NCBI RefSeq assembly: GCF_024628805.1
Contig: NZ_CP102382.1
Coordinates: 744,001 to 808,000, forward strand
Length of the DNA: 64,000 nt
Reading direction: 5' to 3'
Source of the DNA: Paenimyroides aestuarii
GTDB lineage: Bacteria > Bacteroidota > Bacteroidia > Flavobacteriales > Flavobacteriaceae
A program made the translations under genes and the position numbers. This document shows, one piece after another, positions 58,664 through 64,000 of this stretch. Numbering within the stretch: position 1 is the first letter of the stretch; each line of letters starts with the position of its first letter. The notes beneath the pieces were generated by a model. That model saw only the letters and a list, made by a program, of their open reading frames with translations. It searched no databases and was not told where the DNA came from.

Positions 58664-60222
58664 ATTTTTTGTATCATGGGGTCTTGTTGTAAAATCCAGT
58701 GGTAATATGCATTATCGTCGTATAATTGGTACACGTATTCGGCAACCAAGTAAAACATGATATTGTTTTTGTGACGGTCTAAGTTAAATGTAAGTCCGCT
58801 TGTTTTTAAATGTGCTTTTAGCTCATTAAAATATTTTGGGTTGTTGTAGATACGCTCTGCTAACTGTTTGGGCGATAGTTTTTCCAAAACGGCACGTTCT
58901 TTTTCGATTTGCTCAAAAACATAGTAGCTTACCAACGATGTTTTCATTAAAAGCTGTATAGCGTCTTCCCCGTGTTTGTTTTTTAACGGCACAAAAACAT
59001 CTGGAACAATACCACCACCGCCAAAAACAACTCTGCCTTTTATTGTTTTAAATTTAAGGCTGTCTGCTAAATGAATACTGTCTTTAGAATACAACTCACC
59101 TGATTTGAAACGGTTACTTAGATCGCTATTGTATTCATCTAGTCCATCGTTGTAGGGTTTTTGAATCGATCTACCTGAAGGCGTGTAATAACGTGCTGTG
59201 GTCAACCGAACGGCAGATCCGTCGCCTAAATACATTTCGCGTTGCACCAAACCTTTTCCATAAGAACGTCGGCCAACGATTGTTCCCCGGTCGTTATCTT
59301 GAATGGCTCCGGCAATAATCTCGCTTGCAGATGCCGAATTTTCATTGATGAGAACATATAGTTTTTTATTAGGAAACAGCCCTTTGTTCGATGCTTTGGT
59401 GATTTTTACGTTACCTTTTTTGTTTACTGTTTTCACAATGATTTCGTTTCCGTCTAAGAAATCATCAGCAATTTGGATAGCCGGTTCCATATACCCGCCG
59501 CCGTTTTCGCGCAGGTCTAGCACCAACTCATTAATCCCTTGGTTCAACAATGATTGCAAGCCGTTTTTAAATTCGGAATAGGTGGTTTCTGAAAATCGGT
59601 TTATTTTGATATAACCTGTTTCGCTATCAATTTTTATAGCAGTATCCACGCTTTTTAGAGGCACTTCTCCTCGTGCAATTTCAACATCAAAGGTTTTATT
59701 GGTAGATTTTCTATAAACTTTTAAAAGTGCTTTTGTGCCGGCATTTCCTTTTAAGAGGTTTACGATAGAATCGTTGGAAAGACCTTGATTGAACAATTGT
59801 ACCTTTTCGGCATATAGAATTCGGTCGCCCGGTTTTAGTCCTGCTTTGTCTGAAGGACCGCCTGGCAAAGGTTTTACAACCGCTAAAGTATCGTTTAAAA
59901 TATGGTAATTAATTCCTATACCTACAAAGGAACCTTTCATCACGTTTTGAACCTCATCAAATTCTGATTTTGAAATATAGGTAGAGTGTGGATCTAGTTG
60001 CGAAAGGATATTGTTAACCGTCATATCGATAATGGAATCGGTATCTACGTTGTCCACATATTCCTGCTCAATCAAGTCGATAAGTTTGTTCAGCTTCACG
60101 CGCCCTTTTTCTTCTTTAACAGAAAAGGGGGCACCGTTTTTAGCAAAAAATCCGCCTAAAACAATACCGGCTGCCAAGGAACCCATTGTTATTAAAGGCC
60201 ATAAATAATTTTTCTTACTCAT
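58648..60222 (-). CDS. S41 family C-terminal processing peptidase
   Basis: A 524-residue periplasmic serine protease with an N-terminal membrane anchor (about 8-25). Helical N-terminal domain with DPHSTYIS; PDZ domain (about 85-170, PLPGGPSDKAGLKPGDRIL); protease core with ELVLDLRENGGGYMEPAIQIADDFL, catalytic Ser in NENSASASEIIAGAI (about 304) and Lys in GRRSYGKGLVQ (about 329). C-terminal helices about 430-520. It processes or degrades envelope proteins at their C-termini. Overlaps the dCMP deaminase gene by 8 bp. Confidence 0.93.
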   Translation of the reverse strand: MSKKNYLWPLITMGSLAAGIVLGGFFAKNGAPFSVKEEKGRVKLNKLIDLIEQEYVDNVDTDSIIDMTVNNILSQLDPHSTYISKSEFDEVQNVMKGSFVGIGINYHILNDTLAVVKPLPGGPSDKAGLKPGDRILYAEKVQLFNQGLSNDSIVNLLKGNAGTKALLKVYRKSTNKTFDVEIARGEVPLKSVDTAIKIDSETGYIKINRFSETTYSEFKNGLQSLLNQGINELVLDLRENGGGYMEPAIQIADDFLDGNEIIVKTVNKKGNVKITKASNKGLFPNKKLYVLINENSASASEIIAGAIQDNDRGTIVGRRSYGKGLVQREMYLGDGSAVRLTTARYYTPSGRSIQKPYNDGLDEYNSDLSNRFKSGELYSKDSIHLADSLKFKTIKGRVVFGGGGIVPDVFVPLKNKHGEDAIQLLMKTSLVSYYVFEQIEKERAVLEKLSPKQLAERIYNNPKYFNELKAHLKTSGLTFNLDRHKNNIMFYLVAEYVYQLYDDNAYYHWILQQDPMIQKINTLQ

Positions 60223-60661
60223 ACAACAAAGAGCTTAAATCTTCTATCTGAACCACTTCCACTCCAGCTCTCTTTAAAAAATCGATACCAGCTAAATCTT
60301 TATAACTATTTTGATAAACCACACGCACAATACCTGCTTGGTGAATTAACTTGCTACAGTCTTTGCAAGGACTCATTGTAATGTAAAGTGTTGCATTATC
60401 GCACGATTGCGTAGATTTGGCAACTTTTAGAATGGCGTTGGCTTCTGCGTGTAGCACATACCATTTGGTTGTTCCTTCTTCGTCTTCACAACAGTTCTCA
60501 AAACCCGATGGCGTACCGTTATATCCGTCGGATATAATCATTTTATCTTTAACGATAATGGCACCCACTTTTTTTCGCTGACAATAAGATAACTGCCCCC
60601 ACTCTTTTGCAATTTTTAAGTAGGCTTTGTCATACTTATTAAGCTTTGTTTGGTTTTTCAT
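60215..60661 (-). CDS. Deoxycytidylate deaminase (ComEB family)
   Basis: A 148-residue zinc deaminase. The zinc site is LHAEANAILK (His-Ala-Glu, about 73-75) and TMSPCKDCSKLIHQAG (PCxxC, about 96-99); DGYNGTPSGFENC is the nucleotide-binding loop of dCMP deaminases. It makes dUMP from dCMP. It precedes the S41 peptidase gene with an 8-bp overlap. A -7 box TAATTTTG lies on the minus strand at 60711-60718. Confidence 0.92.
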   Translation of the reverse strand: MKNQTKLNKYDKAYLKIAKEWGQLSYCQRKKVGAIIVKDKMIISDGYNGTPSGFENCCEDEEGTTKWYVLHAEANAILKVAKSTQSCDNATLYITMSPCKDCSKLIHQAGIVRVVYQNSYKDLAGIDFLKRAGVEVVQIEDLSSLLYE

Positions 60662-60710
60662 ATATTGAAAAAAGGAACTATTTTGTTTTTTTTAACAGAA
60701 ATTGGTAGTG

Positions 60711-60718
60711 CAAAATTA
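60711..60718 (-). promoter_or_regulatory. -7 promoter box for the dCMP deaminase-S41 operon
   Basis: Minus-strand TAATTTTG matches TAnnTTTG, 49 bp upstream of the ATG. Confidence 0.4.
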
Positions 60719-60754
60719 CATAAAAAAAACAATTCTAAAAATTTAAACGAAAGA

Positions 60755-60762
60755 TATATTTG
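60755..60762 (+). promoter_or_regulatory. -7 promoter box for the TerB-like gene
   Basis: TATATTTG, exact TAnnTTTG; would give a leader of about 115 nt, very AT-rich with no visible structure. Confidence 0.4.
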
Positions 60763-60882
60763 GGTATTTAAAATATTTTTATAGTAAGATAAATGTATTA
60801 AAATTATGATAAATGTAAGAAAATAATTGCATATTTTTTATTTAATAGTTAAATTTAATAGGTAATTTTAAAATAAAAATAT

Positions 60883-61362
60883 ATGTCGTATCAGGATATT
60901 TATGATAGCGGATTAAAAGAAAGAAATAAAGGTCATTTTGCATCGATTGTACGCATTGCTTTTAGCGATGGAAAATACACGGAAACAGAACGCCAATTCA
61001 TTGAAGCATTGGCAAGTAAACTGGATATTACAGAAGAAGATTTTAAATCGATTTTAGAAGATCCAACAAAATATCCCGTAAATCCTCCTTATTTACAGGA
61101 ACGACGCATTGAGCGCTTGTTTGATCTGGCGCATATTGTGTTTATTAACCATATTTTGGGTCCTGAACAGAAAGCCATTTTGCAAAAATTTGCATCGGCT
61201 TTGGGATTTGTAGGCGATATTCGGGCTATTACCAATAAAGCGCTTAGTTTGTTGGTAATGGAATATAGTTTAGAGGATTTTAAGTTGGAAATGGATCTTT
61301 ACATTAAAACAATAAGTGAAAGAGGCTGTCCAAAAAGGATAGCCTCTTTTTTATACTACTAA
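60883..61362 (+). CDS. TerB-like protein, C-terminus altered by IS insertion
   Basis: A 159-residue helical protein. FASIVRIAFSDGKYTETERQFIEALASKLDI (about 19-49) is the acidic metal-binding helix pair of TerB-like domains, and a second helix set with HIVFINHILGPEQKAILQKFASAL follows. The last thirteen codons (RGCPKRIASFLYY) are read from the left end of an IS1182-family element that begins at 61322, so the native tail after YIKTISE is replaced. The core domain is complete, so the protein may still work. TerB proteins are linked to tellurite/phage resistance systems, but this stand-alone form has no known role. Confidence 0.7.
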   Translation: MSYQDIYDSGLKERNKGHFASIVRIAFSDGKYTETERQFIEALASKLDITEEDFKSILEDPTKYPVNPPYLQERRIERLFDLAHIVFINHILGPEQKAILQKFASALGFVGDIRAITNKALSLLVMEYSLEDFKLEMDLYIKTISERGCPKRIASFLYY

Positions 61363-63109
61363 CTTTTCAACATCATCAATAAAGTTAATTTTTTGCTTTT
61401 CTTGAAATAAAGACCGCTGATAGCATCTAAATTCGACAAAAATGACAAGTTTAGAACCAAAAATACGGCGTTTGAATACCGTTTTTCTTCCCTCAACTGC
61501 TACTGCCACCATTTTTCTAAAATTATGCCCAAGAGCCATCAGTAGAAATTCTAATTCTACTTTTTCTAATCCTTTGAATGTAAATCTGTTAAATTTATTA
61601 TTGCTTTTGAGTTGACCAAAGACAGCTTCTACTTCTATCGGGCGTTTGCTTCGGTGTTGTAAACCTTCTTGGCTGGTTAATAATGTTTTAGCCTTGTGTT
61701 TTAATTCATTTAATCGGTGATTGACTTCTATTTTTCGGTTGCCTTTTGCATTGAAACATTCCCCTCGAAGCGGACAATTGTTGCAGTTTTTAGCTTGATA
61801 ATAAGACACTTGCGATTCGTGTCCGTTGCTCGATATTCGTTTGCCTTTGCCTATATTTTCCATTCGTTGACCCATCGGACAAACGTAAAAATCTTGTTCT
61901 TGGTTATAGAATAAATTCTGAACCAAAAACGGATTGTTTTCCATCTTCTTTTTCTGTTCTGCATGAAAATAATTATACTTCACATACGCTGTAACGTTTT
62001 TATTTTCAAGCATTTCGTAATTCTCCTCACTTCCGTATCCCGCATCGGCAACCACTTCTTTGCTTTGTTTTTTGTAAGCATTTTCAAAACCATCGAGATG
62101 CGATTCCAAAGTCGTGGTATCCCCCGGTTTTTGATGGATGGAAACGTGGGTAATAAACTGGTTTTCAGTTGAAATCTGCGTATTATAGGCAGGTTTAAGT
62201 TGTCCGTTTTTCATGTGATCTTCCTTCATCCGCATAAAAGTAGCATCGGGGTCGGTTTTGCTGTACGAATTCCTATCGCCTAAAGTTTCTAGGTCTTTTT
62301 CGTATTTTTCTAATTTTGGAAGATGCTCATCCTGAAGTTTTTGTAGCTCTTTTGCCTGTTTTTTGGTAGGTTCTTTTAGTTTTTTGTTCAATTCAGATAA
62401 CTTCTCTTTTAGTTCTTCGGAATTGATTTTTTTGGGCAGTTCTTCCTTGTTAAGTTCTTGATTATCTGATTGAATACTGTTTTCAATATCTGAAAGAATC
62501 GTATTGATTTTAACTTCTAATTTTTCTTTGTACTTTTCCACAGAACCCCGCCAAACGAAGGTGTATTTATTGGATTTTGCCTCTATTTTTGTGCCGTCAA
62601 TATACTGAACATCAAGGCTGATGTAGCCCAATTCTACCAGCATTTTCACCACTTCGGCAAACAAATCTTTGATTTTCTCCTTCAAAATTTTCCCTCTAAA
62701 TTCGTTGATGGTTCTAAAATTTGGCGTAGAATTTCCCGAAATGTACATAAAATGAATGTTTTCGGTAAGGGCTTTGGCGATTTTTCTACACGAATAAACG
62801 TTGGACAAATAGCTGTAAAACAACACTTTAATCATCATTCTCGGATGATATGCAGAGCAACCTCCGCCTAAGTAAAGATTTGTAATATCGCTGATATCCA
62901 ATTGATTAACTACCGAATCCACCAACCGAACGGGGTGGTCTTCTGGAATCAAATCAAAAATATTGATAGGGAAAAGTTCTGGAGAGTTGCCTGTTTGATT
63001 TTTAAATGTTACCTTAGCCATAGTTGGGTTTTTTGTTCAACTCTAAAATACGAATTTTTTAGAGAAAACACAACAAAAAAAGGGCTGCCCAAACTTTTTG
63101 GACAGCTTC
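61322..63109 (-). mobile_element. Insertion sequence, IS1182 family, complete
   Basis: Terminal inverted repeats GAGGCTGTCCAAAAAG (61322-61337) and, inverted, GAAGCTGTCCAAAAAG (63094-63109) differ at one base. The length is 1788 bp with one transposase gene. Each end also folds on itself: the left end GAGGCTGTCC / GGATAGCCTC followed by T6, the right end GCTGCCCAAA / TTTGGACAGC. The target duplication could not be determined; flanking AT-rich bases give no clear match. It entered the 3' end of the TerB-like gene. Confidence 0.8.
61351..63021 (-). CDS. IS1182-family transposase
   Basis: A 556-residue DDE transposase. N-terminal DUF772-like domain with EDHPVRLVDSVVNQL, SAYHPRMMIKVLFYSYL and STPNFRTINEFR; catalytic residues Asp in DVQYIDGTKIEAKSNKYTFVW (about 140), Asp in VVADAGYGSEENYE (about 328) and Glu in EVEAVFGQLKSN (about 477); a Cys-rich segment with NCNNCPLRGECFNAKG between the second and third. 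A long coiled-coil insert (about 165-250). Intact, so probably active. The stop lies 30 bp inside the left terminus. Confidence 0.95.
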   Translation of the reverse strand: MAKVTFKNQTGNSPELFPINIFDLIPEDHPVRLVDSVVNQLDISDITNLYLGGGCSAYHPRMMIKVLFYSYLSNVYSCRKIAKALTENIHFMYISGNSTPNFRTINEFRGKILKEKIKDLFAEVVKMLVELGYISLDVQYIDGTKIEAKSNKYTFVWRGSVEKYKEKLEVKINTILSDIENSIQSDNQELNKEELPKKINSEELKEKLSELNKKLKEPTKKQAKELQKLQDEHLPKLEKYEKDLETLGDRNSYSKTDPDATFMRMKEDHMKNGQLKPAYNTQISTENQFITHVSIHQKPGDTTTLESHLDGFENAYKKQSKEVVADAGYGSEENYEMLENKNVTAYVKYNYFHAEQKKKMENNPFLVQNLFYNQEQDFYVCPMGQRMENIGKGKRISSNGHESQVSYYQAKNCNNCPLRGECFNAKGNRKIEVNHRLNELKHKAKTLLTSQEGLQHRSKRPIEVEAVFGQLKSNNKFNRFTFKGLEKVELEFLLMALGHNFRKMVAVAVEGRKTVFKRRIFGSKLVIFVEFRCYQRSLFQEKQKINFIDDVEKLVV

Positions 63110-63123
63110 TTTTTTATCCTTTT

Positions 63124-63885
63124 TTATTCTAAGAAAAACACAATGGTACTCACCACTCTTGCTTTTTGCATATAAGGTTCTTTGGGGCTTTCCGAAGGTT
63201 CAGCGCCTTCGCCATCGTAATATCTATAATTACCCACAATAGAAATTTGTCCTTGTGAGGCCGTTTTTATTTTTCCCAATTGCGCCTGCGAGTCGTTTGC
63301 AAATTGCTCCCCTGCAATCCGGGCGTTTTTTGTACTTTCTGCTATTAACTTTGGCTTTATCGTGTTTAGTTCGGGAAAGGTGTATGCAACATATATTTTT
63401 GATGTTAGATCTTTACTAATTAAATCAAGCTCTATTTTCGATGCTTTACTTTCCAGTTCTTCTACTTCATTAGATTTTATTGAAAGGCTTTGTGCGGCTG
63501 TGTATCGATCAATTTTAATTTGAACTTCTTTGCCATCACGCCATTCGCTGGAATAGTATGTTTGGCGATCGGTAACATTCAAATTGTTCACTTTTATTGC
63601 ATCTTTTGCATATCCAATACTTTCCAAATAAGTTATAACGTTGTTCTTTTTAACCTCTGTTTGGTTGATAACGCCTTTTAAATCATCGCCCGAAAACGAA
63701 AAACTTAGTGTAACCCAAGCAGAAGTGGCTTTCATTTCCATTTCTGCGAGTCCTTTTACGGCTACAACGCGGTCTTTGTCGCTAAATGTTTTAAGTCCTT
63801 TAAATATAAAAAAGCCTAACAAAAAAAGACCTATTATAATGGACACGCTTAGAATTACTGCTTTTGATATACTTTTGTTTTCCAT
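63124..63885 (-). CDS. SIMPL-domain protein (DUF541)
   Basis: A 253-residue protein with one N-terminal helix (about 10-30) anchoring a periplasmic SIMPL domain: VVAVKGLAEMEMKATSAWVTLSFSF, the long helix with NNVITYLESIGYAKDAIKV and the final KARVVSTIVFFLE strand. SIMPL proteins form oligomeric periplasmic assemblies, some linked to oxidative stress, but their task is unknown. Its stop lies 15 bp from the right end of the insertion sequence, so its own terminator may have been separated from it. Confidence 0.85.
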   Translation of the reverse strand: MENKSISKAVILSVSIIIGLFLLGFFIFKGLKTFSDKDRVVAVKGLAEMEMKATSAWVTLSFSFSGDDLKGVINQTEVKKNNVITYLESIGYAKDAIKVNNLNVTDRQTYYSSEWRDGKEVQIKIDRYTAAQSLSIKSNEVEELESKASKIELDLISKDLTSKIYVAYTFPELNTIKPKLIAESTKNARIAGEQFANDSQAQLGKIKTASQGQISIVGNYRYYDGEGAEPSESPKEPYMQKARVVSTIVFFLE

Positions 63886-63918
63886 GATTTTCCTGATTAA
63901 TCTTCTTGCTAATTTAAA

Positions 63919-63947
63919 AAAAATAGCCTGAATTTCTTCAGACTATT
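63919..63947 (-). terminator. Terminator of the gene at the right edge
   Basis: AAATAGTCTGAA / TTCAGGCTATTT on the minus strand (one mismatch), followed by T residues. Confidence 0.6.
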
Positions 63948-63954
63948 TAATATT

Positions 63955-64000
63955 TTACAAATAACTTTCTAATTTATCAACCATATTTTTACTTCCGCAG
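63955..64000 (-). CDS. C-terminal end of an unidentified gene
   Basis: The last fourteen codons read CGSKNMVDKLESYL followed by TAA, then a terminator. The open frame reaches the window edge. The CGSKNMV stretch is reminiscent of nucleotide-binding domain ends, but the fragment is too short to identify. Confidence 0.4.
   Translation of the reverse strand, partial: CGSKNMVDKLESYL

Noticed and set aside
1..64000. CRISPR arrays, rRNA or tRNA genes and prophage.
   Set aside because: No regularly spaced direct repeats, no rRNA-like stretches, no cloverleaf recognised by reading and no phage structural genes; a tRNA scan was not possible here.

Overview
The window is a chromosomal segment of a member of the Bacteroidota, almost certainly a Flavobacteriaceae (Flavobacterium/Myroides-like). 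The evidence is a low GC content, many promoters with the Bacteroidota -7 box TAnnTTTG, absence of Shine-Dalgarno sequences, an SDR-type threonine dehydrogenase, TonB/CarboxypepD_reg outer-membrane receptors, a protease with a type IX secretion (T9SS) C-terminal sorting domain, and a flavobacterial-type thymidine kinase. Most of the window is core housekeeping DNA in short operons. Start codons were reassigned from TTG/GTG to a downstream ATG where signal peptides, family N-termini or promoter position required it.

Layout. 1-2.6 kb: N-terminal part of a Gcr/SpecificRecomb-family membrane protein, a CYTH triphosphatase, two tandem RlpA-like proteins and a small membrane protein. 2.7-6.6 kb: a metal-homeostasis divergon (TonB receptor; DtxR/MntR-type regulator with ZIP transporter) with a palindromic operator over the receptor promoter. 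6.6-9.8 kb: PhyH dioxygenase and O-antigen ligase-TPR protein. 9.9-13.2 kb: feoA-feoB-FeoB-associated Cys-rich peptide and SCO1. 13.3-17 kb: M13 peptidase, lspA and a frameshifted Bax inhibitor-1 gene. 17.2-21.6 kb: a type-I-secretion-like ABC/HlyD/TolC operon whose ATPase has degenerate motifs. 21.8-29 kb: lipoprotein, threonine dehydrogenase, lipoprotein-mfd-secreted protein operon, holB. 29-36.1 kb: the most unusual locus, an AraC regulator, two pilin-like secreted paralogues, a PapD-like chaperone, a two-domain secreted subunit and a large usher-like beta-barrel. A 16-bp palindrome TAGCATTTTTATGCTA occurs upstream of both the regulator and one pilin gene. 36.1-41.5 kb: acetyltransferase, CvpA, pheS, RDD protein, PadR operon.

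41.5-43.4 kb is a rearrangement scar: the 5' end of a paaE-like reductase gene is fused to a decayed IS1182 transposase, followed by a decayed two-gene pair that looks like a toxin-tip/immunity remnant, then the 3' half of a TerC gene. 43.5-60.7 kb returns to housekeeping genes (OsmC, rsmI, tdk, enoyl-CoA hydratase, queD, lpxH, ribF, T9SS protease, lepA with a structured GC-rich leader, S41 protease, dCMP deaminase). At 61.3-63.1 kb an intact IS1182-family element sits at the 3' end of a TerB-like gene. The window closes with a SIMPL protein and the last codons of an unidentified gene.

Three small frameshift lesions in otherwise ordinary genes (Bax1 at 16.66 kb, lipoprotein at 58.46 kb, the decayed pair at 42.8 kb) should be checked against reads. 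No tRNA, rRNA or CRISPR array was seen.
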